From: Methanomassiliicoccales archaeon
Lineage (GTDB): Archaea > Thermoplasmatota > Thermoplasmata > Sysuiplasmatales > Sysuiplasmataceae
DNA length: 12,209 nt
Assembly: GCA_027365715.1 (NCBI GenBank)
Contig: DAHXLZ010000331.1
Span: 1-12,209 of the forward strand
Direction: 5' to 3'
The translations under genes were made by a program, and so were the position numbers. The notes below the pieces were generated by a model, which made no database searches, was not told where the DNA came from, and saw only the letters and a program-made list of their open reading frames with translations. This document shows, piece by piece, positions 1-5,936 of the stretch (position 1 is its first letter; each line of letters opens with the position of its first letter).

Positions 1-138
1 ACGAGCAACAGGAATTACAGGGGCAGGATGGGAGCCGATGATGCTTTCATTTACCTTTCTTCACCAGCCGTTGCGGCCGCAACTGCCATAGAAGGAAGAA
101 TAACAGATCCAAGAAAATACCTGGGTGATGACACTTGA
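1..138 (+). CDS. leuC: 3-isopropylmalate dehydratase large subunit, C-terminal end (partial)
   Basis: This is the last 45 codons of a gene that enters from the left edge; frame 1 is open from base 1 to the TGA at 136-138. The residues read [11 protein letters not shown] near the edge and then [17 protein letters not shown]. This is the typical C-terminus of aconitase-superfamily large subunits (LeuC/homoaconitase), where the SNRNF-GRMG segment lies at the substrate-binding site. The large subunit carries the 4Fe-4S cluster and, with LeuD, isomerises 2-isopropylmalate to 3-isopropylmalate in the cytoplasm. Its stop overlaps the leuD start (TTGA), so the two subunits are probably translationally coupled. 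Homoaconitase or methanogen-type LeuC paralogues share this tail, so the exact substrate rests on the leuD-leuB context. Confidence 0.9.
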   Translation, partial: TSNRNYRGRMGADDAFIYLSSPAVAAATAIEGRITDPRKYLGDDT

Positions 139-644
139 AACTGAAAGGTACAGTGGTGAGAAAGTTCGGAAACGACATTAACACGGATTTCATCATACCT
201 GCACATCTGCTTCAGGAAAGCTGGGAAGGCAGCTTCTTCGCAGAGCACGCATTCGAAAAATATGATCCGGGCTTTGCGCTCGAGTGCAGGAAGAGCACAA
301 GTAACATCGTCGTTGCAGGAGAAAATTTCGGCTGCGGCAGTTCGAGAGAGCAGGCCGTTTACGCGCTTAAATTCAACAGCGTAACTGCAGTCATTGCCCT
401 GTCATTTCCGGACATATTCTACAGAAATGCAATGAACAACGGTCTTCCTCTTCTGAGAGCCGTGAGCGTGGCTGGAATCAGCAGAGGGCAGAACATTAGC
501 ATTGATCTGGACAGAATGGCGCTGTTTTCCGATTCTGGAGATGAAATTTCAGCATTGCTCGCAGATGCGGAAGAGCTCGAAACAATTAAACGCGGCGGAA
601 ACCTCGGACTGGCGAGGAAAAGGCTCAAAGCGAGAATTTCCTAA
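135..644 (+). CDS. leuD: 3-isopropylmalate dehydratase small subunit
   Basis: A 169-residue protein, the usual length for archaeal LeuD. It opens with a start-proximal GxVxKFGxxINTDxIIP-type segment (residues 5-22, here INTDFIIP). The small-subunit signature GCGSSREQA lies at residues 66-74, followed by [15 protein letters not shown] at 91-105. The swivelling small subunit completes the active site of LeuC. The start is TTG at 135, chosen because homologues begin a few residues before this first conserved strand and because it overlaps the leuC TGA by 3 bases. GGGTGATG lies about 5 bases upstream as a ribosome-binding site inside leuC. The usual HA after SSRE is QA here, a mild change. Homoaconitase small subunit is the main alternative; the neighbouring leuB-like gene fits either pathway, with leucine more likely. 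Confidence 0.92.
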   Translation: MKLKGTVVRKFGNDINTDFIIPAHLLQESWEGSFFAEHAFEKYDPGFALECRKSTSNIVVAGENFGCGSSREQAVYALKFNSVTAVIALSFPDIFYRNAMNNGLPLLRAVSVAGISRGQNISIDLDRMALFSDSGDEISALLADAEELETIKRGGNLGLARKRLKARIS

Positions 645-661
645 TAAGGGCGGAGAAAGAC

Positions 662-1699
662 TTGTCGTACACTATTGCAACCATAGAGGGGGACGGAATC
701 GGTCCCGAGGTGATGAATGCCGCTTACTCTGTGCTGGACGCGGTATCCGGGAAATTCGGAATTGAGCTTAATCTGGAAAATGCGGACGCAGGGGATCGCG
801 TTAAACAGAAAACCGGGACTGCATTACCCGAACGATCTGTGGAAACCATCCGGTCATCAGATGCATGTCTCAAGGCACCTGTAGGCAACTGTGCTGCAGA
901 GGTTATAGTGAAATTGCGGCAGGTGCTGGACCTGTATGCAAACATAAGGCCTGCCAGAAATTTGCCCGGAGTGCAATCGATCGCGAATGATGTGGATCTG
1001 ATTGTTGTGAGGGAAAACACTGAAGACCTTTACAGAGGGATGGAATTTGAGTTCGACGGCGGTGCAGTTGCACTCAGGCTAATTACAGGAAAGGCAACAG
1101 CAAGAGTGGCCGGGTATGCTTCAAGGCTCGCTGCCGGAAGGAATAGAGGAAAGCGGGTTACGTGCGTGCACAAATCAAATGTACTCAGGATAACAGACGG
1201 ACTGTTCTCGAGAACATGCAGGGAAACGGTTGCAAAGCATGACGGTGTGCACTATGATGAAATGCTGGTTGATGCTGCGGCTATGAACCTTATCAGGGAG
1301 CCGTCGTCGTTTGATGTCATAGTTACATCGAATCTCTACGGCGACATACTTTCGGATGAAGCGGCTCAGGTGGCCGGTGGCCTTGGATTCGCCCCTTCAG
1401 CGAACATAGGGGAAAATCATGCAATTTTTGAGCCTGTTCATGGTTCTGCGTTCGACATAGCCGGACGCGATGAGGCAAATCCGGTCGCCCTCATACTGTC
1501 CGCCGCCATGATGCTGAGGCATCTTGCCCTGAAAAGGAAAGCGGGTGAATGTTCCAGCGCTGCCACTTCGATTGAAAGTGCTGTTTACCGCCTGCTTTCA
1601 AACGGAGTCAAGACTCGTGATGCGGGTGGAACCTGCACTACATCGGAGTTTGGAAAGGCGGTGGCGAAAACCATCCTTGACGCATCTGCCGGAGCCTAG
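662..1699 (+). CDS. leuB: 3-isopropylmalate dehydrogenase (isocitrate/isopropylmalate dehydrogenase family)
   Basis: A 345-residue beta-decarboxylating dehydrogenase, near the usual family length. Visible motifs, in order: the N-terminal IEGDGIGPEV (residues 8-17), the substrate helix LRQVLDLYANIRPAR (85-99), VVRENTEDLYRGME (115-128) with the active-site Arg and Tyr, and the catalytic HKSN (170-173). Then come the metal-binding NLYGDILSDEAA (224-235) and the nucleotide loop HGSAFDIAG (260-268). Asp265 in that loop is the residue linked to NAD rather than NADP use in the family. The usual HGSAPDIAG proline is Phe264 here. The enzyme oxidises and decarboxylates 3-isopropylmalate. The start is TTG at 662, with GGGCGGAG upstream, 17 bases after leuD. 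Homoisocitrate or isocitrate dehydrogenase are alternatives; position after leuCD favours LeuB. The stop TAG overlaps the apgM stop. Confidence 0.83.
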   Translation: MSYTIATIEGDGIGPEVMNAAYSVLDAVSGKFGIELNLENADAGDRVKQKTGTALPERSVETIRSSDACLKAPVGNCAAEVIVKLRQVLDLYANIRPARNLPGVQSIANDVDLIVVRENTEDLYRGMEFEFDGGAVALRLITGKATARVAGYASRLAAGRNRGKRVTCVHKSNVLRITDGLFSRTCRETVAKHDGVHYDEMLVDAAAMNLIREPSSFDVIVTSNLYGDILSDEAAQVAGGLGFAPSANIGENHAIFEPVHGSAFDIAGRDEANPVALILSAAMMLRHLALKRKAGECSSAATSIESAVYRLLSNGVKTRDAGGTCTTSEFGKAVAKTILDASAGA

Positions 1700-2925
1700 G
1701 CGCCGTACTTTTCATTCCTGTCTGCATATCCCTTCAGAATTGGCATAAGATCCAGGCCCCTCAGCCATGAAAGCGAACCGCGCGAAGAGCTGATTTCATC
1801 GAAAGAGTTAATTCCGTCGGAGCGCAAACCATTTGAGTAAACAATCAGCGGCACAGGATCGCACGTGTGCTCCCTGGCGGAAACCGGTGTCGAATGATCG
1901 CCTGTCATAGCAAACACAATCTCATTACCGGCACCTGCCATAATTTCACCCACCATCACATCCACCTTCTGCAGAATATCAACCTTGCCGTGCGCGTTGC
2001 CGTCGTGACCCGCTATATCGGTTGGTTTGACATGCAGAAGAACGAAATCCTTTTCCTTCAGCATGGAAAGCGCAGCCCTCCCCTTGGCACTCAAATCCGT
2101 ATCCATTCCCGCTGTAGCGCCCGGAGGCGTGACCACATCTCCTCCCAGCGCAGTGCACAACCCCTTTATCAGGCCCTCCGCAGCCACTGCACCAAATGAG
2201 AGGGCGTGCTTTACGGAAAAAGGCTCTATGGATGGAAAAATGCCGCCGCTCCTGGACAGAACTGCGTTTGCGGGCGGCAGACCGCGACTGATTCTCTCTG
2301 CATTGACCTCGGAATCGGAAAAGGCCGCACAGGCCCTTTTTGTGAATTCGTTGAGGATTGCTGCGGTTTTCACAGAAGCGTCGTCCTTTGCCACCGACTC
2401 CAGCACCTGCATTCCTGTGCTGCCGGGGTCAGTGTCACTCACATTTGAACCCAGTCCTTTTCCGCCAATAACAAGAACACACCTGTGCTCTGTGCTCTCC
2501 TTGAAGCGAACCGCTGTTCCATTTATCTGCATCTCAGAAACAAGGGACGCGAGTTTTGCCGTCTCCGGCTCCTTGATTCTGCCTGCCCTTCTGTCAATGA
2601 TGACACCTTTAGAATCAACAGTTGCAAAGTTGCACCTGAAAGCAATATCACCGTGTGAGAGTTTCATTCCGGCTCCCAGTGCCTCGAACGGCCCCCTTCC
2701 TGTGTAGAAGCCATGCGGATCATATCCCAGAAGAGAAAGGTGAGATGTGTCACTTCCCGGGACGACACCCGGCGATATGGTGTAAATGAGCCCGTGCATC
2801 GCCCTCCTGGCAAGTGTATCAATGTTCGGTTTCACAGCAGCCTGGAGTGGTGTTTTTCCGCTTAATTCAGGTGATGGTCTGTCGCCAAGACCGTCACACA
2901 CTATCAGCAATATTTTCCTCTTCAC
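1696..2925 (-). CDS. apgM: 2,3-bisphosphoglycerate-independent phosphoglycerate mutase, archaeal type
   Basis: A 409-residue member of the alkaline phosphatase superfamily, the usual length for archaeal apgM (COG3635). It interconverts 3- and 2-phosphoglycerate in glycolysis and gluconeogenesis in the cytoplasm. Visible motifs: N-terminal metal site IVCDGLGDRP (residues 8-17), PGSDTSHLSLLGYDP (56-70) where Ser58 aligns with the phospho-accepting serine of the family, and YTGRGPFEALGAG just after. The C-terminal metal-binding segments are DIAGHDGNAHGK and GDHSTPVSAREHTCDPVP. The start is GTG at 2925; GAGGTGA about 4 bases upstream is a strong ribosome-binding site and contains the stop codon of the preceding gene. 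It is therefore the second gene of a two-gene operon with a 4-base gap. It ends tail to tail with leuB, sharing CTAG. Confidence 0.95.
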   Translation of the reverse strand: MKRKILLIVCDGLGDRPSPELSGKTPLQAAVKPNIDTLARRAMHGLIYTISPGVVPGSDTSHLSLLGYDPHGFYTGRGPFEALGAGMKLSHGDIAFRCNFATVDSKGVIIDRRAGRIKEPETAKLASLVSEMQINGTAVRFKESTEHRCVLVIGGKGLGSNVSDTDPGSTGMQVLESVAKDDASVKTAAILNEFTKRACAAFSDSEVNAERISRGLPPANAVLSRSGGIFPSIEPFSVKHALSFGAVAAEGLIKGLCTALGGDVVTPPGATAGMDTDLSAKGRAALSMLKEKDFVLLHVKPTDIAGHDGNAHGKVDILQKVDVMVGEIMAGAGNEIVFAMTGDHSTPVSAREHTCDPVPLIVYSNGLRSDGINSFDEISSSRGSLSWLRGLDLMPILKGYADRNEKYGA

Positions 2926-2929
2926 AAAA

Positions 2930-3322
2930 TCACCTCAATGTTGAATGGCGCTCCCATGCCTCGGAAGGAAGACGATCATACACATTCACGTTTCCTTCTT
3001 TACCTTTTCTACCGGACAATATCTTCCTTATTTGAGAAACGTTAAGCTCCCAGTAATAGATACGCCACATCCGACCTGTAGGTATCATGGTTTCCTCCCA
3101 GTCACTCGACAATATGCCTGCATCATGAAGTGTGTAAAACACCTTCCTGTCTTCCGGATCCAGTGAATTGTCAATTACCTGAAGCTCGAAGCCGAAATAT
3201 GACAAAACCATGTTTGCTATGCTGCTGGCCTCTGCCGGATTCATCCCCATTCTTATCCATATAGCGGCCGACAGTGTTTCAGCGTCCACCAGATCATATT
3301 GTTTCGATGCCACAGCACGCAC
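2930..3322 (-). CDS. Small archaeal protein of unknown function, DUF6015-like
   Basis: A 130-residue soluble protein without membrane segments or obvious catalytic motif. It is predicted to be mostly helical at the N-terminus (YDLVDAETLSAAIWIRMGM), followed by a conserved-looking core with FGFE, IDN, LDPEDRKVFYTLHDAGIL, and a compact segment containing WRIYYWEL (residues about 87-94). This pattern matches my memory of a Thermoplasmata family listed as DUF6015; that name is from recall, not from a search, and no function is known to me. The start is GTG at 3322. The frame stays open upstream to about 3394, but a TATA-like element at 3359-3365 would place transcription start near 3336, which supports the short form. 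It precedes apgM by 4 bases and its stop is part of the apgM ribosome-binding site, so the two are co-translated. Confidence 0.72.
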   Translation of the reverse strand: MRAVASKQYDLVDAETLSAAIWIRMGMNPAEASSIANMVLSYFGFELQVIDNSLDPEDRKVFYTLHDAGILSSDWEETMIPTGRMWRIYYWELNVSQIRKILSGRKGKEGNVNVYDRLPSEAWERHSTLR

Positions 3323-3358
3323 ACCGTCATCTGTTTGGTGCCAATAGAGCGAACTTGG

Positions 3359-3365
3359 AATTAAA
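3359..3365 (-). promoter_or_regulatory. TATA-like element for the DUF6015-like/apgM operon
   Basis: On the - strand this reads TTTAATT. It lies about 40 bases before the GTG start at 3322, which would place transcription start near 3336 and give a leader of roughly 14 bases. The start-codon choice of the small gene leans on this element. Evidence is position and composition only. Confidence 0.4.
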
Positions 3366-3580
3366 CCTAACTCAACCTGAAAGAATCTGTGGTTTCATTC
3401 AATATTCACTTTAAGTTGATTGATGGGGCAAGTGTCTATTTCCACGATTGGATTCCAGCACCCTGCCAGGATGAGCACACCATATTTTGCGAATTTTCCA
3501 GGAGACAGTTGCTCGTGTTCGAGTTGAACCCCGTTGGCCAGCTATTACACACGCCATCGGATGACAAAGATGAAGTTGCT

Positions 3581-3590
3581 GAAAATAATT
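3581..3590 (+). promoter_or_regulatory. TATA-like element for the COG1325 gene and tRNA-Leu
   Basis: GAAAATAATT lies about 55 bases before the GTG start at 3643. It would give a leader of about 30 bases that includes the GGTG ribosome-binding site. It is the only A/T-rich block close upstream; support is weak. Confidence 0.3.
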
Positions 3591-3642
3591 GGGCACTCAG
3601 TCATTCAACCCGAACATGTGATGGAAATGGAAGTGGTGTAAC

Positions 3643-4128
3643 GTGAGTTCAGAACAGATCATCAGGGGTAAGATAGGAGACATATCGTGCTGGGGTATCT
3701 GTCACCCCACTGAAGATCCTGCGAAGATAGAGACAGCCATGTGCAATATTCTCGGAATGGATGCCACATTCGAACGCACTGAATCCGATTCGCATTTCGA
3801 CCAGAAAATGATACTTATAACCGGACACGTTAAGGGTAATTCATCACTAGCACATATTCTGTCCAGAATGTCGGCAGATGATCGGCGTGACCTTCTGGCG
3901 CAGCTTGAGGAAAGGCTCGACGATTCTAACAGACTGCACGCAAGGTTCGACAAACAGTCCGCGTTCGCCGGCTTTCCAAGACTATACACATCCACCGATC
4001 CCTCCTTAAGGAAACAAAAGGATTCCGTTGACCTGGAAATACGATTCACGACTTATCCCGGAAGAAGGGAAGCGGCAATAAGCTTCATCCGCAGATTCAT
4101 CATCGGGGAGATCGAAAAGCAGGGGTAG
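3643..4128 (+). CDS. COG1325-type RNA-binding protein (predicted exosome-associated, dsRBD-like fold)
   Basis: A 161-residue protein of the archaeal family COG1325/PF01877, described as a predicted exosome subunit with an RNA-binding fold; its precise role is not established. Family features visible: SCWGICHPTEDPAKIETAM at residues 15-33 (the HPTED motif), ITGHVKGNSSLAHIL at 59-73, RLDDSNRLHARFDKQSAF at 91-108 (the LD...L..RFDKQ.A core), and the basic strand IRFTTYPGRREAAISFI near 133-149. The start is GTG at 3643, with GGTG about 5 bases upstream. The TAG stop at 4126-4128 lies within the following tRNA gene, using the bases that become tRNA positions 8-10. The transcript therefore probably carries both mRNA and tRNA and must be cut at the tRNA 5' end by RNase P, which would remove the stop codon from the mRNA. 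Confidence 0.86.
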   Translation: MSSEQIIRGKIGDISCWGICHPTEDPAKIETAMCNILGMDATFERTESDSHFDQKMILITGHVKGNSSLAHILSRMSADDRRDLLAQLEERLDDSNRLHARFDKQSAFAGFPRLYTSTDPSLRKQKDSVDLEIRFTTYPGRREAAISFIRRFIIGEIEKQG

Positions 4129-4206
4129 CCTAGCTTGGCCAAAGGCGCAAGGCTTAGGACCTTGTCCAGCAGTGGTTCGCCGGTTCAAATCCGGCCCCCT
4201 GCACCA
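4119..4206 (+). tRNA. tRNA-Leu (anticodon UAG)
   Basis: A complete class II tRNA. The acceptor stem is GCAGGGG (4119-4125) with CCCCTGC (4196-4202), all 7 pairs matched. The D stem is GCC (4128-4130) with GGC (4144-4146). The anticodon stem is CAAGG/CCTTG (4148-4152, 4160-4164) with loop CTTAGGA, giving anticodon TAG at 4155-4157. A long variable arm contains CCA/TGG (4166-4178). The T arm is GCCGG-TTCAAAT-CCGGC (4179-4195). Discriminator A at 4203 and the long variable arm point to leucine rather than serine. CCA is encoded at 4204-4206. No intron is seen. The first ten bases overlap the upstream coding sequence on the same strand. It reads CUA (and by wobble CUN) codons. Confidence 0.96.
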
Positions 4207-4248
4207 TGACATTTACATGAAGCATAAGTGGAGTCCTGACTTCCAGTT

Positions 4249-4254
4249 GTTTTT
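4249..4254 (+). terminator. Oligo-T tract downstream of tRNA-Leu
   Basis: TTTTT at 4250-4254 lies about 45 bases past the CCA end. Archaeal RNA polymerase can stop at short T runs, so this is a candidate end for the COG1325/tRNA transcript. There is no hairpin. The rest of 4207-4353 shows no gene; an imperfect stem CCT-GGA/TCC-AGG near 4331-4350 lies just past the PaiB-like stop and could be its 3' end. Confidence 0.3.
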
Positions 4255-4353
4255 CCGAGAGGCGCACATACAATGGAACTTATGGAATCACTTCGCATGG
4301 CGTCTGACCGGTTCTCAGCTCACGAAGAGCCTTGGAGATGTTCCACAGGAGTG

Positions 4354-4971
4354 CTAATTTTCAGGAGATATGGTTTTCTTCATCACCCTGCCAAGTTCCC
4401 GTGTTACAGGGTTCTCCGAAACCAGCAGTTTTTCTGCCACGTTGAGTCTGCTCTGACGTGACTTATTCTGGTTCAGTTTGATGGCGCCCTCAAGCCTTTC
4501 GACTATTATCTGGAAGCCCACGATTTTCCTCAGCTGGCTCAGGAAAGGCTCCTCCTTAAGATGGCCTGTGATGTTTGCATCGCTGCGGTAGAAGTCAAGC
4601 AGGCTGGAGACAATTTCCCTGGTCTTTTCAGCATCCAGCAATTTTACCTTGCCGGTTACATGAACTGCAATGTAATTCCAGGTCGGCACCTGGTTTATCT
4701 CAACGTACCATGACGGAGAGACATACGCATGAGGGCCCTGAAAAACAACCACCACTTTCTGTGATTCAAGATCTTCCCATTGAGGATTTGCCCTTGACAT
4801 ATGACCAAACAGGAGGTCATTTCCCCCAGCCTCTTCAGAATAAATGAATGGCGTATGCGTTGCCAATGGCACGTCGCCATGTTTCGAAAACATGATTCCG
4901 AAGGAATTTCGTCTTATAAAATCGACCTTGGCCTGTTTTCCCTCCATCAGGTACTGCTTCGGAATGTACAC
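4354..4971 (-). CDS. PaiB-family protein (FMN-binding split-barrel fold)
   Basis: A 205-residue protein matching the PaiB family (COG2808), close to the usual length of about 200-215. It opens with MYIPKQY, has the fold's core GHMSRANPQW (residues 56-65), VFQGPHAYVSPSWY (76-89), VPTWNYIAVHVTG (95-107), and the family's C-terminal IVERLEGAIKLNQNKS (156-171). In Bacillus PaiB was described as a transcriptional regulator of sporulation and protease genes. The fold is that of pyridoxamine-5'-phosphate-oxidase-like flavin or heme binding proteins, and the true biochemical role is unclear. Some C-terminal residues (about 183-205) are lysine- and glutamate-rich and unlike the core. The start is GTG at 4971, fixed by the conserved MYIP opening. 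A weak AAGG and a TATA-like element about 28 bases upstream suggest a leaderless or very short-leader transcript. The family is common in bacteria, so transfer is possible. Confidence 0.85.
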   Translation of the reverse strand: MYIPKQYLMEGKQAKVDFIRRNSFGIMFSKHGDVPLATHTPFIYSEEAGGNDLLFGHMSRANPQWEDLESQKVVVVFQGPHAYVSPSWYVEINQVPTWNYIAVHVTGKVKLLDAEKTREIVSSLLDFYRSDANITGHLKEEPFLSQLRKIVGFQIIVERLEGAIKLNQNKSRQSRLNVAEKLLVSENPVTRELGRVMKKTISPEN

Positions 4972-4995
4972 AAAACCTTAAGTCGGGACCACACT

Positions 4996-5003
4996 GAAAA
5001 TAC
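4996..5003 (-). promoter_or_regulatory. TATA-like element for the PaiB-family gene
   Basis: GTATTTTC on the - strand, centred about 28 bases before the GTG at 4971, the spacing expected for a leaderless archaeal mRNA. It sits just past the T-rich end of the FtsZ-like gene's terminator. Composition and spacing only. Confidence 0.35.
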
Positions 5004-5007
5004 TTTG

Positions 5008-5055
5008 CCAGAAAAATTAATTGTCTCCCCTTATGCATGACAACAGGGGGAGACA
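5008..5055 (-). terminator. Hairpin plus T-rich tract after the FtsZ-like gene
   Basis: TGTCTCCCC (5022-5030) and GGGGAGACA (5047-5055) form a perfect 9-base-pair stem with a 16-base loop. On the - strand the hairpin begins 15 bases after the FtsZ-like stop codon and is followed at once by ATTAATTTTTC. This layout resembles a bacterial intrinsic terminator. Archaea mostly use T tracts alone, so the hairpin might instead stabilise the 3' end. It also argues that the FtsZ-like reading frame truly ends here. Confidence 0.55.
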
Positions 5056-5069
5056 GTTGCGTTTTGCGC

Positions 5070-5834
5070 TCACTGGAAGTTGAAGAACGGACCCTCAACG
5101 CTGAACAGTGATGCCTGCATGAATGCAGACTCTGCACCGGTAACAGCGTGTCCAGCAACAGGTTCCATCGTTGAATCGTTCATGCTCTGCAGGTCAAATC
5201 TTATCTCCTCGGCTATGTCGGAGTTGAGGTAGCTTGCAATCTGATCTGTGATGTGCTGACAAACGGCGGTGATTATCTTCGATATCCCAGTCTGGATGAG
5301 TCTGAAACCCTCTTCGAGCGTAAGGTCTTCTGAAATTTCGGTGAGCTTGTTGTTATCTATGACAATTACTGCATCAGACAGAGCCTTGAGCTCTTCGAGT
5401 GTTGACTCAGAGTGTGGTCTCATTTCCTCTGCGAACGGCTGAATGCCTACTGAAAGCACAGTGAGATTCATTTCCTTAGCTATTCTGGAAACAACTGGCG
5501 CCACTCTGGAACCGAATGCTCCACCCAGACCCACGACAACGAATACGATATCAGAATTCGACAGACTGGATCTAATTGAATCTCCATAAAGCTCTTCAAC
5601 AGAATCTGTATCTTCCGGTCTGATTAACATGGCAGAACTGCATGAAATTGAGCTTAGCCTGTCCTGATTATCATTCAAGGCTATGGTTTCTATACCCGGG
5701 TGGTCCCAGTACAGTCCTTCAACTACATTATTGCCCGCACCTCCGCAGCCAACAACGCAGACCTTAGGTTCTCCGATTCCGCCCACAATGGACACATCCA
5801 TTCCTTCCTGGATGAACTCTCCGAATTCAGACAT
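5070..5834 (-). CDS. Short, divergent FtsZ-like tubulin-superfamily GTPase
   Basis: A 254-residue protein related to archaeal FtsZ, whose GTP-driven polymers build the division ring. Visible features: GEPKVCVVGCGGAGNN (residues 21-36), the T1 loop in archaeal FtsZ style; LNDNQ at 53-57 in place of NTDAQ (T3); VGLGGAFGSRVAPVV at 101-115, where FtsZ has GGGTGTGAAPV (T4), so the phosphate-binding Thr is Phe and a Gly is Arg; IQPFAEEMRP at 131-140; LNSDIAEE at 203-210, keeping an N-x-D-x-x-E T7 element like alpha-tubulin. Only about 44 residues follow T7, versus roughly 110 or more in full FtsZ, so the C-terminal domain is nearly absent. The start is ATG at 5834 with a near-perfect AGGAGGAG 5 bases upstream; an open extension to 5900 is rejected. 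It lies 102 bases after the RHH gene. It may be a non-canonical polymer former or a regulator of another FtsZ. Confidence 0.85.
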   Translation of the reverse strand: MSEFGEFIQEGMDVSIVGGIGEPKVCVVGCGGAGNNVVEGLYWDHPGIETIALNDNQDRLSSISCSSAMLIRPEDTDSVEELYGDSIRSSLSNSDIVFVVVGLGGAFGSRVAPVVSRIAKEMNLTVLSVGIQPFAEEMRPHSESTLEELKALSDAVIVIDNNKLTEISEDLTLEEGFRLIQTGISKIITAVCQHITDQIASYLNSDIAEEIRFDLQSMNDSTMEPVAGHAVTGAESAFMQASLFSVEGPFFNFQ

Positions 5835-5936
5835 TTGTCTCCTCCTTTTTTTATCCGAAATATCCCGAAGGTGCCCATTGTTTAGGTACTGTTCGTGCAT
5901 CCCATCCCTTCTGACAGCCGCTAAACTTTTTCCCTT

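Larger units (their letters stand above)
3323..3642. other. 320-base intergenic spacer between divergent genes
   Basis: This spacer separates the - strand DUF6015-like gene from the + strand COG1325 gene. It holds a probable TATA element for each (3359-3365 on the - strand, 3581-3590 on the + strand). An 85-codon GTG-initiated open frame at 3389-3646 on the + strand ends by overlapping the COG1325 start as GTGA. Its codons show only a weak purine-first bias and I recognise no family in its translation, so I do not call it a gene. A short inverted match, GAGCA near 3474 and TGCTC near 3509, is too weak to support an RNA gene. I see no tRNA, C/D box RNA or repeat here. Confidence 0.5.

Noticed and set aside
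2027..2707. A 226-codon open frame on the + strand.
   Set aside because: It lies wholly antisense to apgM, which has unmistakable family motifs; the + strand translation is Ser/Pro-rich and resembles nothing.
5008..5069. A missing FtsZ C-terminal domain hidden in another frame after the stop.
   Set aside because: The bases after the stop form a hairpin and T-rich tract and then the PaiB-like gene; no FtsZ-like residues appear in any frame.
5835..5900. A 22-residue N-terminal extension of the FtsZ-like protein (ATG at 5900).
   Set aside because: AGGAGGAG sits 5 bases before the ATG at 5834, while 5900 has no ribosome-binding site; the extension reads as untranslated leader.
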